Shown piece after piece: positions 1 through 8,287 of a stretch of 54,701 nucleotides of DNA (the stretch's first letter is position 1; every line of letters begins with the position of its first letter). A model generated the notes under the pieces. That model searched no databases and was not told the origin of the DNA. It worked only from the letters and a program-made list of their open reading frames with translations. The DNA is taken from contig CALRHH010000002.1 in NCBI GenBank assembly GCA_943359395.1, positions 46,259 to 100,959 on the forward strand. Reading direction: 5' to 3'. This stretch comes from Candidatus Nomurabacteria bacterium (GTDB lineage Bacteria > Patescibacteriota > Minisyncoccia > Phycocordibacterales > UBA2100). The position numbers and the translations under genes were made by a program.

Positions 1-977
1 TTTGCTGACTCACCCCCGATAAGGAGAGGCGCGTGAAATGCGTACACCCTGTCGACACATTTTGCATCCACAAAACTCCCCAACACACTCGCTCCTCCCT
101 CCACAAAAACACTTATCACTTCTCGACGTGTGAGTTCTTTGAGGACCGCGCGTACCGAAATCGAAGTGCCTGAAACAGTGGCAATCGTGATGCCCGCATC
201 GGTCAGCTTTTTGTATTTTCTTTGATTCGCGCGATGTGTCGTAAAAATCAGGGCATTTTTGTCGCGTAAAACCTTGCTCGTAAGCGAGATTTTTAGTGTG
301 CTATCCAGAATAACTCGCAACGGGTCCGGAATCTCTTTGGAGCGCACGCCCAGATGCGGGTCGTCGCGAAGTACCGTGTTAATCCCGACAAGCACAGCCT
401 GATACCTCCCACGCAGGGAGCGTGCGTACGTCCGCGCGTGTTCATTCGTAATCCATTTCGAATCTCCGGTTTTCGGCGCAATCTTCCCGTCCAGGCTAGC
501 CGCAAATTTTATGGCAACGAACGGGCGGCCATGCCGGTGGAAAGCGAGAAATCCTTCATTGAGTAGTTCTGCCTCGGCGGCTAGTCCGCCGACCGACACT
601 TCGATACCCGCTCTCTTGAGTCGACGAATGCCCGAGCCCGACACTTTGGAATGTGGGTCGCGCATGGAGCAGACGACCCGCTTCACCCCAGCTCGCACCA
701 CAGCATCCGCACAAGGCGGCGTCCTGCCACTATGACTACATGGCTCAAGATTCACATACAATGTTGCTCCTCGAGCCTTACTTCCTGCTTCCGTGAGTGC
801 CTCGATTTCCGCATGCGGCGCACCGGCCCTGCGATGGTACCCGCGTCCTACGATGCGATTACCCTTCACAATGACCGCTCCGACCATTGGGTTTGGAAAG
901 GTCCGCCCAAGCCCCTTTTTTGCAAGCTGCAGCGAGAGCTTCAAATACTCCTCGTCGTGTATCGAGGTCCTATGCAT
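1..977 (-). CDS. ribD: RibD, bifunctional diaminohydroxyphosphoribosylaminopyrimidine deaminase / 5-amino-6-(5-phosphoribosylamino)uracil reductase; 3' end truncated by window edge
   Basis: Not in ORF track because it runs off the edge; manual translation gives MHRTSIHDEEYLKLSLQLAKKGLGRTFPNPMVGAVIVKGNRIVGRGYHRRAGAPHAEIEAL...LEPCSHSGRTPPCADA...VAIKFAASLDGKIA...SKWITNEHAR; HAE and PCxxxGRTPPC zinc deaminase motifs. Confidence 0.95.
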   Translation of the reverse strand, partial: MHRTSIHDEEYLKLSLQLAKKGLGRTFPNPMVGAVIVKGNRIVGRGYHRRAGAPHAEIEALTEAGSKARGATLYVNLEPCSHSGRTPPCADAVVRAGVKRVVCSMRDPHSKVSGSGIRRLKRAGIEVSVGGLAAEAELLNEGFLAFHRHGRPFVAIKFAASLDGKIAPKTGDSKWITNEHARTYARSLRGRYQAVLVGINTVLRDDPHLGVRSKEIPDPLRVILDSTLKISLTSKVLRDKNALIFTTHRANQRKYKKLTDAGITIATVSGTSISVRAVLKELTRREVISVFVEGGASVLGSFVDAKCVDRVYAFHAPLLIGGESA

Positions 978-982
978 ATGTG

Positions 983-2206
983 TCACACCGCTCGGAGACG
1001 ATGGCCAAATTTCCGCTTTTTCGTGGAAAGGTACCCGCGATTCATGTCGGTCGGTGTAGTCTCGAGCGGCACACGCCTTTCCACGCGAATTCCCTCTCTC
1101 TTCAGACCCTTCACCTTCTCTGGACTGTTTGTGAGAAGCGCTATGCTCTGTATTCCAAGGTCTCGCAAGATGTCGGCGGCTGCGCTGTACTCGCGCATGT
1201 CGGGCACAAGCCCGAGCGCTTTATTTGCCTGTATGGTATCCATGCCGTGCGCTTGGTGTGCGTATGCCTTTATTTTATTGACCAAACCGATGCCGCGACC
1301 TTCTTGGTCGAGGTACAGTAGCGCGCCACTACCCGCCTTCTGTATCAATTCAAAACTCATGCGCAGCTGCTCACCGCAGTCGCACGTAAGCGAACCTAAG
1401 GTGTCGCCCGTCAAACATTTCGAATGGACCCGGATAAGCATTGGTGCCGTGACCTTTCCCAGAACGAGCGCTACGTGCTCTCGCTTGTCGAGATGCGACC
1501 GAAACACATGGATGTCGAATTCTCCGTACCTCGTCGGTAGGCGTGCTGATGCTTCCCGCACCACAGAAGGCAGCCTCGATTGCTCGAGCGAGTGTGTACG
1601 CAGGTACCGTATGACGTCGCTGATAGCGAGGATGGGGAGGTTGTGCCGAGCCGCAAGCGCGAGGAGGTCGGGCATTCGTGCCATGCGCCCATTCTCTTTC
1701 AAAATTTCGCATAAGACACCTGCGGTGCCTGTGCCTGACAGCTTTGCGAGCGCAACAGCCGCTTCTGTGTGTCCTTGCCGCGCGCGCAGCCCTCCCTCGT
1801 GTGCGATAAGCGGGAACACATGGCCTGGACGTGTAATGTCTTTTGCTGTCGCTTTCGCGTTGGCGAGAATTCGAATCGTTTTTGCTCTGTCGTGCGCTGA
1901 GATGCCCGACGTGATGCCGCGTGTCGCATTGACGGAAACACCAAAATTAACTTGTGTTGTCTCAGTGTTTTCGTATGAAGGCACCATAAGCGGGAGTGCG
2001 AGGCGACGTGCCTGCGCGCTTTCTATTGCGACACACAGCAAGCCTCTCCCATGCGTAACCATGAAGTTTACATTCGCGGAAGTCGCCGAATCAGCGAGCA
2101 TGAAAAAATCTCCCTCGTTCTCGCGCCCGGGATCGTCCACCAGTATGACGATCTTCCCTTGTGTCAAAGCGGTAAGTGCTGATGGGACCGAAGAAAGAGT
2201 TTTCAT
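983..2206 (-). CDS. ribBA: RibBA, 3,4-dihydroxy-2-butanone-4-phosphate synthase / GTP cyclohydrolase II
   Basis: VDDPGRENEGDFF (DHBP synthase) and VHSKCLTGDTLGSLTCDCGEQL...DQEGRGIGL (GCHII). Confidence 0.97.
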   Translation of the reverse strand: MKTLSSVPSALTALTQGKIVILVDDPGRENEGDFFMLADSATSANVNFMVTHGRGLLCVAIESAQARRLALPLMVPSYENTETTQVNFGVSVNATRGITSGISAHDRAKTIRILANAKATAKDITRPGHVFPLIAHEGGLRARQGHTEAAVALAKLSGTGTAGVLCEILKENGRMARMPDLLALAARHNLPILAISDVIRYLRTHSLEQSRLPSVVREASARLPTRYGEFDIHVFRSHLDKREHVALVLGKVTAPMLIRVHSKCLTGDTLGSLTCDCGEQLRMSFELIQKAGSGALLYLDQEGRGIGLVNKIKAYAHQAHGMDTIQANKALGLVPDMREYSAAADILRDLGIQSIALLTNSPEKVKGLKREGIRVERRVPLETTPTDMNRGYLSTKKRKFGHRLRAV

Positions 2207-2646
2207 ATTTTTTGGAGAAGCGTAATCATGGCAAGAACTGTTAGGGCCGCTTCGGATCCTTTATTTTCGACTTTGCGAGTTGCGCGCTCAATCGCATCCT
2301 TCGGGTCATACACAGCAAGCACCTCGAAGACAACAGGAATTTCATACTGCAAAGAGACATCCATGCACCCGCGACTGCACTCGCCCGCAATCTGCTCGAA
2401 GTGATACGTCTTTCCCTTGTAGATGGCTCCGAACACGATAATGGCATCGTAAACCGCCTTCTGCGCTACTTTTTTTGCCGCGAGTGGTATCTCCATCGCC
2501 CCTGGTACGCGCACGAAAGTGACCTGCTTGCTGGATACTCCCTCACGTTTCAGAGTCGCGAGACAGTGCTTCTCCAGAGGTACAGTGACCTCAGGTCGGA
2601 ACGAGCTGCTTATGATGCACACACGAATATCTTTTTTATTTTTCAT
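2203..2646 (-). CDS. ribH: 6,7-dimethyl-8-ribityllumazine synthase
   Basis: VRVPGAMEIPLAAKKVA...AIIVFGAIYKGKTYHFEQIAGECSRGCMDVSL. Confidence 0.95.
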   Translation of the reverse strand: MKNKKDIRVCIISSSFRPEVTVPLEKHCLATLKREGVSSKQVTFVRVPGAMEIPLAAKKVAQKAVYDAIIVFGAIYKGKTYHFEQIAGECSRGCMDVSLQYEIPVVFEVLAVYDPKDAIERATRKVENKGSEAALTVLAMITLLQKI

Positions 2647-3241
2647 ACCTATTCTTTATCGAGGCGCGACTAAATTTGTAAATATACTTTGCTACCATAT
2701 CCACCTCCACATTAACGACGCCCCCCACCTCCGCGCGCGCAAGTGTCGTCCGCTTCTTGGTGTGCGGAATGATGCCGACACTAAACCCCCCGCCACTAAC
2801 ACTGATAACCGTCAGGGAAATGCCGTTAATCGCCACTGAACCTTTTTCCACCATATAGGCGAGAAGGCTTTCGTCCGTGTCGAATGAAAAAATGTGGCTA
2901 TTACCGCTGTGCCGTATGCTTCGCAGAGTTGCCGTACCATCTATGTGCCCCTGAACCATATGTCCGCCAAAACGACCATCGGCCTTCATGGGTAATTCGA
3001 GGTTGACGCAACCTCCGACCCTCAAATTTCCAAGCGTCGTCCGCCGCGCCGTCTCGGACATGACGTCGGCCGTGAACGTAGTCGGGGTAGGAATCTTACT
3101 TACGGTCAGACACACACCATCGACGGCGATACTTTCGCCGAGCGACAGCTGCTCTACCAGCCTTGCCGCAGCTTCAATCTGCAGGTAAGCTGCAGTTTTT
3201 TTCTTGATTACTCCTTGCTGTTGAATGATGCCCGTAAACAT
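2636..3241 (-). CDS. ribE: Riboflavin synthase alpha chain (ORF 2636..3406 trimmed to MFTGIIQQQG start)
   Basis: MFTGIIQQQGVI..., two lumazine-binding repeats, SIAVDGVCLTV and GSVAINGISLTVISV. Confidence 0.95.
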   Translation of the reverse strand: MFTGIIQQQGVIKKKTAAYLQIEAAARLVEQLSLGESIAVDGVCLTVSKIPTPTTFTADVMSETARRTTLGNLRVGGCVNLELPMKADGRFGGHMVQGHIDGTATLRSIRHSGNSHIFSFDTDESLLAYMVEKGSVAINGISLTVISVSGGGFSVGIIPHTKKRTTLARAEVGGVVNVEVDMVAKYIYKFSRASIKNRYEK

Positions 3242-3245
3242 AGAA

Positions 3246-3270
3246 ACAAAAAAACCCCGGCTCTTCGGGG
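3246..3270 (-). terminator. Expression-platform terminator of the FMN riboswitch, abutting the ribE start codon
   Basis: Sense AACCCCGAAGAGCCGGGGTTTTTTTG immediately before TTTCTATG. Confidence 0.8.
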
Positions 3271-3299
3271 TTGCAATGCGCGCACCATGCAAACGATGC

Positions 3300-3478
3300 G
3301 CCTTTCCTTCTTTTATCCCGACTGTACGGTCGGTCGCGGAATCTAACCGCAGTCGTGTTTCAGTCTCTCGACCGGAACTCGTGGACTTGCCTCCCCGTCC
3401 GTTCAAGACGCACAGAGAGTATTACCACCGATTGGGAATGATCCGTAACTCACGGACTTCACCCTTCCCCGAAGGAAC
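3300..3478 (-). promoter_or_regulatory. FMN riboswitch (RFN element)
   Basis: Sense strand contains GGGGAAGGGTGAA...ATTCCCAATCGGTGGTAA...AGTCCACGAG...CTGCGGTTAGATTCCGCGACCGACCGTACAGTCGGGAT...GAAGG, matching the RFN core; upstream of ribE. Confidence 0.92.
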
Positions 3479-3526
3479 CTTCATGATAGTTCACACCAGC
3501 GTCAAAATCAAATCACAAACTGTGCA

Positions 3527-4165
3527 TCAAAGTACGCCCGGAATAACAAGGGAGCCGGGATCCCGGCCGTCCCACCGTATCTCTCGATGCACTACCATAT
3601 TGGTTATCTTGGGCTGCCACTGATGCTCAGCATCATTCACCGCTTTCGCAATTTCTTCTGCCGTCATCCCCTGCTTGAGAGGAACTCGTTTCTCGAAAAA
3701 TGCGGGGCCACGGTCCATTTCGTCTGTCACGAAATGCATCGTAAATCCTGACTCTGCTATCTCTCCTGCGTCGTACGCGACCTTCACCGCTTCGTGAATG
3801 TGACTGCCGTACATGCCGTGCCCGCCAAATTTGCCACTAAGCTGCGAGAGAAGTGCGGGGTGAATATTGAATGTCTTTTTTGGATCGAGGCCTTGCACCT
3901 GCCGCAGCCAACCGGAAAGTGCTACCCATTCCGCTCCCGAATCGGCGATGATTTTCTTGTAGTGCTCAGCATCGTAGGGGCCTGGGAAATAGATGAATGG
4001 GATCCTGAGCCGCATCGCCCGCTCGTGGACACCTCCGCGCTCATGATTGGAAACGACGGCTACAATGTCGGTATCAAGCTCTTCTGAGCGCACGAGATTC
4101 TCGAATCCTGAGCCGCCACCCGACCTCTTTCCTGAAGCAAAAACGATGAGTTTCGGTCGAGACAT
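3527..4165 (-). CDS. purN: Phosphoribosylglycinamide formyltransferase (PurN type)
   Basis: ASGKRSGGGSGFENLV...VVSNHERGGVHERA...FNIHPALL...GFTMHFVTDEMDRGPAFFEKRVP; catalytic N/H/D context preserved; start trimmed to MSRPKL. Confidence 0.88.
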   Translation of the reverse strand: MSRPKLIVFASGKRSGGGSGFENLVRSEELDTDIVAVVSNHERGGVHERAMRLRIPFIYFPGPYDAEHYKKIIADSGAEWVALSGWLRQVQGLDPKKTFNIHPALLSQLSGKFGGHGMYGSHIHEAVKVAYDAGEIAESGFTMHFVTDEMDRGPAFFEKRVPLKQGMTAEEIAKAVNDAEHQWQPKITNMVVHREIRWDGRDPGSLVIPGVL

Positions 4166-4207
4166 GGGCTGTATTGTAACCCATGCCCTCGATGTTAGTA
4201 TGGCGTC

Positions 4208-4636
4208 ATGACATGGCAAATACTCGCCATTGGGCTGCCGCTTCTCTTCGTAACGTACCAGTCCATCTCCAAACTCTTGCCGAGTGAAGTGTCTCCGTTT
4301 CTTATCAATGCATATGCTTCGGCAATCGGGTTTTTTGTCATGCTTATCATGTATTTAATAACATCTCCGCAAAAAAGTGTCGCGCTCAATCAAAAGACAC
4401 TATGGCTTGCCGTCGGAATCGGCCTTCTCATTAGCCTCGGGAACGCGGGAATTATTAAAGCGTACGGACTTGGTGCGCCGCAATCACTATTTACTTCGAT
4501 ATTTTATCCTCTTCTCATTGTGTACGCTCTTGTATTTGGTCTGCTCTTTTGGCACGAAAAGCTAAATATCTACCAAATGCTCGGGGCAGCACTTTCTATT
4601 ATCGGTGTATTACTGATTGTTTACTTTAAACGATAG
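4208..4636 (+). CDS. EamA/DMT-like small membrane protein
   Basis: 142 aa with four to five hydrophobic helices; C-terminal ...GLLFWHEKLNIYQMLGAALSIIGVLLIVYFKR typical of EamA half-transporters. Confidence 0.75.
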   Translation: MTWQILAIGLPLLFVTYQSISKLLPSEVSPFLINAYASAIGFFVMLIMYLITSPQKSVALNQKTLWLAVGIGLLISLGNAGIIKAYGLGAPQSLFTSIFYPLLIVYALVFGLLFWHEKLNIYQMLGAALSIIGVLLIVYFKR

Positions 4637-4641
4637 TTCAT

Positions 4642-5829
4642 ATGAAATTCGGTACTCCCTTCACCCCGTCCACCGTCAAACTCATGCTCCTCGGCTCGGG
4701 CGAGCTCGGCCGCGAAGTCGCCATCGAGGCGATGCGGCTCGGCATAGAGGTCATCGCGTGCGACAGATACGAGCACGCGCCCGCGATGCAAATCGCCCAC
4801 CGGAACTACGTCTTCCCCATGCGCGAAGGGGCTGAAATACGAAAGGTGGTGGAAAAAGAAAAGCCCGATTTCATCGTCCCCGAAATTGAGGCTATTGCGA
4901 CGGAGACGCTCGTCGAACTCGAAAAAGAAGGTTGGAGAGTAATCCCAACCGCTCGTGCGGTGCGTCTCACAATGGATAGACAGGGCATACGCCAACTGGC
5001 CGCCGAGACGCTGAAATTGCCGACATCTCCGTACCGTTTTGCGGGGAGTCTCGAAGAGCTGCAAGCGGGAGCAAAGGCTGTCGGATTCCCCTGCTTCATC
5101 AAGCCGACAATGTCGTCTTCCGGACATGGCCAGAGCGTGGCTCGCAAACCGCAAGATTTGGCGAGGAGTTGGAAATTTGCGATGGAAGACGCGCGAGGCA
5201 AGACGAACAAAGTCATCGTCGAAGGCAAAATTAATTTTGATTATGAAATAACACTGCTCACTGTACGGCATGCCGCAGGAATATCTTTCTGCTCTCCCGT
5301 CGGGCATATCCAGATAGATGGCGACTACCGGGAATCATGGCAGCCGCACCCGATGTCGAAGACCGCTCTCAAAAAGGCGCAAGCTATTGCGAAGAAAGTT
5401 GTCGATAATTTATGCGGCAAGAACGGCCGCGGCATCTTCGGCGTTGAACTTTTCATCAAAGGCGACAAGGTGTGGTTCTCTGAGCTCTCGCCCCGCCCGC
5501 ACGATACGGGAATGGTTACGATGGTCTCGCAGACCATGAGCGAAATGGAACTCCACGTGCGCGCCATCCTCGACCTTCCTATCCCCGAAATACCGTGCCG
5601 AACGGGAGCCTCTGTGCCGATACTCGCCGAGATAAAGACAGACAATCCGACTTACACTGGCGTCGAACAGGCCCTCAAAGAAAAGGGCACGTGGGTGCGC
5701 CTCTTCGGCAAGCCATCCTCCCCCGGCCACCGCCGCATGGGTGTGGCACTCGCAATCGGCAAAGATGTTAAAGACGCCCGAAAGAAAGCGGCAGCGGCAG
5801 CGAAGAAGGTCCGCGTAGTGAACAGCTAA
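4642..5829 (+). CDS. purT: Formate-dependent phosphoribosylglycinamide formyltransferase (PurT), ATP-grasp
   Basis: MLLGSGELGREVAIEAMRLGIEVIACDRYEHAPAMQIAHR...KPTMSSSGHGQS...SPVGHIQIDGDYRESWQPHPMS...LSPRPHDTGMVT. Confidence 0.95.
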   Translation: MKFGTPFTPSTVKLMLLGSGELGREVAIEAMRLGIEVIACDRYEHAPAMQIAHRNYVFPMREGAEIRKVVEKEKPDFIVPEIEAIATETLVELEKEGWRVIPTARAVRLTMDRQGIRQLAAETLKLPTSPYRFAGSLEELQAGAKAVGFPCFIKPTMSSSGHGQSVARKPQDLARSWKFAMEDARGKTNKVIVEGKINFDYEITLLTVRHAAGISFCSPVGHIQIDGDYRESWQPHPMSKTALKKAQAIAKKVVDNLCGKNGRGIFGVELFIKGDKVWFSELSPRPHDTGMVTMVSQTMSEMELHVRAILDLPIPEIPCRTGASVPILAEIKTDNPTYTGVEQALKEKGTWVRLFGKPSSPGHRRMGVALAIGKDVKDARKKAAAAAKKVRVVNS

Positions 5830-5831
5830 CT

Positions 5832-7133
5832 CTATTCGACCGCCTCGATGGCTGCGCCGAGTTTGGCGAGGCGTTCAGCGAGGTTGGCATAGCCGCGATT
5901 TATCGGATACACGTTGCGGAGCATTGATTCCCCTTCTGCGGCGAGCATGCCGATGAGGATGAGCGTGGCGGGGCGGAGTGCCGGCGGAGCCTCAATATCA
6001 GCTGCATGAAGTGGCGTCGGACCGTCGATGAGAACGCGGTGTTGGTCGGGCTGTTCCATCTTTGCGCCGAGCTTCGTCATTTCCATATAGTAGGCAGCGC
6101 GATTTTCGTAGACCCAATCATGGACAAGCGTCTTGCCTTTGGCCTGGGTAGCGACGGGCACAAAAAACGGCAGGTTGTCGATATTGATACCGGGGTATGG
6201 GCGCGCAGCAATTTTTTCCGGCGGCGCATGCAGCTCTCCGTCTTCAATGACGAGATCCACGAGCTTGGTGCGGCCATTCTCAGCGGCATACTCGGCAGAG
6301 CGTGAATATGTAAGCCCCATACTCTCCAACGTGAGTAATTCCAATTCGAGAAAATCTATCGGGCATCTTTGGATGGTGAGGCGCGAACTCGTCGTCGCAG
6401 CGAGTGAGGTGAAGAACATTGACTCAATGGGATCTTCACTCGGGTACGCGACGATATCGGCATTGATATCTTTGACGCCCTGCACGACAAGCATCGTCGT
6501 TCCGATACCCTCTATCTTGACGCCGCACTGTTCGAGAAAGACGCAGAGGTCTTGCACCATGTAATTAGCGCTCGCGAATTTTATGGTCGTCGTGCCAGGA
6601 ATCTTGGCAGCTGCCATGAGTGCATTCTCGGTGCCCGTGTCTGAGGCCTCAAACATCACAATAGTGCCCGCATGCTTCTCGCCAGCCTCCACGTGGAAAA
6701 GCCCGTCACCATTCTCACCGAGGCGTATACCGAGCTTCGAGAGCGCCTGAATGTGCGGCATCATCGTGCGCCCACCGAGCTTGCATCCGCCGGGAAGCGG
6801 AAGTTTAAATGAATCGAGCATATGGGAAAGTGGTCCAATGAACATCGCTATTGAGCGCGTTTTGCTCGCGGCTTCAAGGTCGAGATTTTTTAGTTCAAAT
6901 TTCTCGGGTGGCATGATGTGGATGTCCCCATTTCCCTCCCACACGATTTTCACACCGATACTCTCCATTACCTCAATCAGCCTTTTTACTTCCTCAATGC
7001 GCGGCATTTTCTTGAGGGTCGTCGTCCCACGATTCAGCAGAGAAGCGCATAAGAGTCCCACGGCAGCGTTCTTGGAGATATTGGTCTGTACAGTACCTGA
7101 GAGCTTTTTGCCGCCTACTACCTTATAGTTCAT
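5832..7133 (-). CDS. murA: UDP-N-acetylglucosamine 1-carboxyvinyltransferase
   Basis: GGKKLSGTVQTNISKNAAVGLL...GPLSHMLDSFKLPLPGGCKLGGR...; EPSP-synthase-family repeats. Confidence 0.92.
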   Translation of the reverse strand: MNYKVVGGKKLSGTVQTNISKNAAVGLLCASLLNRGTTTLKKMPRIEEVKRLIEVMESIGVKIVWEGNGDIHIMPPEKFELKNLDLEAASKTRSIAMFIGPLSHMLDSFKLPLPGGCKLGGRTMMPHIQALSKLGIRLGENGDGLFHVEAGEKHAGTIVMFEASDTGTENALMAAAKIPGTTTIKFASANYMVQDLCVFLEQCGVKIEGIGTTMLVVQGVKDINADIVAYPSEDPIESMFFTSLAATTSSRLTIQRCPIDFLELELLTLESMGLTYSRSAEYAAENGRTKLVDLVIEDGELHAPPEKIAARPYPGINIDNLPFFVPVATQAKGKTLVHDWVYENRAAYYMEMTKLGAKMEQPDQHRVLIDGPTPLHAADIEAPPALRPATLILIGMLAAEGESMLRNVYPINRGYANLAERLAKLGAAIEAVE

Positions 7134-7164
7134 GGGTTGTAGTGTACAACAGAACGTACTTGAG

Positions 7165-7481
7165 TGCTTTTCGCCGCTCCGGCTCGCACAGAGCGAAAAA
7201 ACCTGCCGCAGGCGATGAGCATATCGTGCCGAGAGGCTCAGGTTTCCTGCTTGTGGTCACATATAATTTGCTTGCCGTCGCAAGCAAATTTCCGCGACCC
7301 GGCCTCGGCCGTTTCGCGAGCTCGCGAAACATGCCTCCGGCTCGCACAGAGTGGTCAGGCGTTCAGTTCGCGCCGTCGCGCAAACTGCCGCACGACCCTG
7401 CCTCGCGGTCCCGCAAGCTTGCGGGACATCGCTCCGGCTCGCACCTCGCGAAATGGACTGGCGCAGGCCAGTCCATTTCGT
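7165..7481. repeat. Cluster of perfect/near-perfect inverted repeats separated by CTCCGGCTCGCAC-type spacers
   Basis: ttttcgc...gcgaaaa; aatttgcttgc-cgtc-gcaagcaaatt; gtttcgcgagctcgcgaaac; gtcccgcaagcttgcgggac; cgaaatggactggc-gcag-gccagtccatttcg; CTCCGGCTCGCAC occurs three times. Confidence 0.85.
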
Positions 7482-7486
7482 CTAGG

Positions 7487-7559
7487 TGCGCGCACTAGGG
7501 ATCGAACCTAGGACCTCCCGAGTATCAGTCGGACGCTCTACCAGCTGAGCTATGCGCGC
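7487..7559 (-). tRNA. tRNA-Ile (anticodon GAT)
   Basis: Sense GCGCGCATAGCTCAGCTGGTAGAGCGTCCGACTGATACTCGGGAGGTCCTAGGTTCGATCCCTAGTGCGCGCA; cloverleaf, GGTTCGATCC-like T arm, anticodon loop CTGATAC. Confidence 0.95.
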
Positions 7560-7706
7560 AAATTCTCTAAGCGCCGCGTGCATACGAACATATGCGCGCG
7601 TACACGCGATAGTAGCAAAAACGGGGCTCGTATGCTACTTTTCTGGCACGGAGTTGGCTGACCAATTCCCTGTACAACCTAAACCCCCTTAATCTCGGAG
7701 GCGGTC

Positions 7707-7952
7707 ATGGCGAAGCTTGACGGCAGGCAAGGAAACGATAGGAAGCGTAACGGCGGTAATTTCAAGCCGCAGGGCAAGAAAGGTAAGGGTAAACCGTCCG
7801 GCAAGACCCACGGTGTACACCGCAACAAGTACGAGCAATTCAGCAAAGCGTCCGGCGCAATGGCTACGCTTGAGGCCCGGAAAGAAGCCGATAGGCGGCG
7901 CGACGAACGCGAAGCCTACGAGCGCCGCATGGGCTGGGGTCGAAGCTGGTGA
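7707..7952 (+). CDS. Small highly basic uncharacterised protein (81 aa)
   Basis: SD GGAGG 5-10 nt before ATG; MAKLDGRQGNDRKRNGGNFKPQGKKGKGKPSGKTHGVHRNKYEQFSKASGAMATLEARKEADRRRDEREAYERRMGWGRSW. Confidence 0.7.
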   Translation: MAKLDGRQGNDRKRNGGNFKPQGKKGKGKPSGKTHGVHRNKYEQFSKASGAMATLEARKEADRRRDEREAYERRMGWGRSW

Positions 7953-7964
7953 ACACACCAGAAA

Positions 7965-8003
7965 GCCGGGCCCGCGCAAGACGCGGGCCCGGCTGAAATT
8001 TTT
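7965..8003 (+). terminator. Rho-independent terminator after the 81-aa small ORF
   Basis: GCCGGGCCCGCGCAAGACGCGGGCCCGGCTGAAATTTTTTTG. Confidence 0.85.
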
Positions 8004-8037
8004 TTGCTACTCGTACGTCACAGTGTACTGAGAGACT

Positions 8038-8088
8038 AGAAGTCCGACGCTTCGGTCGGACTCCGACCGCTCCGTGCGTCGGAGTTAT
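8038..8088. repeat. Two adjacent hairpins
   Basis: AGTCCGAC-gcttcg-GTCGGACT followed directly by CTCCGAC-cgctccgtgc-GTCGGAG. Confidence 0.75.
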
Positions 8089-8287
8089 ACACATATCCGT
8101 CAGAAACTATATACATTTCCGTACAGGTGTGTATTATATCGGTAATTAGTTCTTTGCACTTCGCGTCTCGCGAGGGCCGATGAGCCGGAACATTCATCGC
8201 CCAAGTACGGGATACGAAAAGGGCAAAAGCATAAAAACAGTCTGGAGCCCCTATTGTCAGAAACCCAATTAACTGTGTACATAAGAA

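Noticed and set aside
651-2225. 524-aa plus-strand ORF
   Set aside because: Antisense to ribBA/ribD, which have unmistakable family motifs; a high-GC shadow ORF.
4621-5307. 228-aa minus-strand ORF and others inside purT
   Set aside because: Antisense shadow of PurT; no recognisable motifs.
7165-7481. Possible CRISPR array
   Set aside because: Palindromes differ from each other, spacing is irregular and no cas genes are present.
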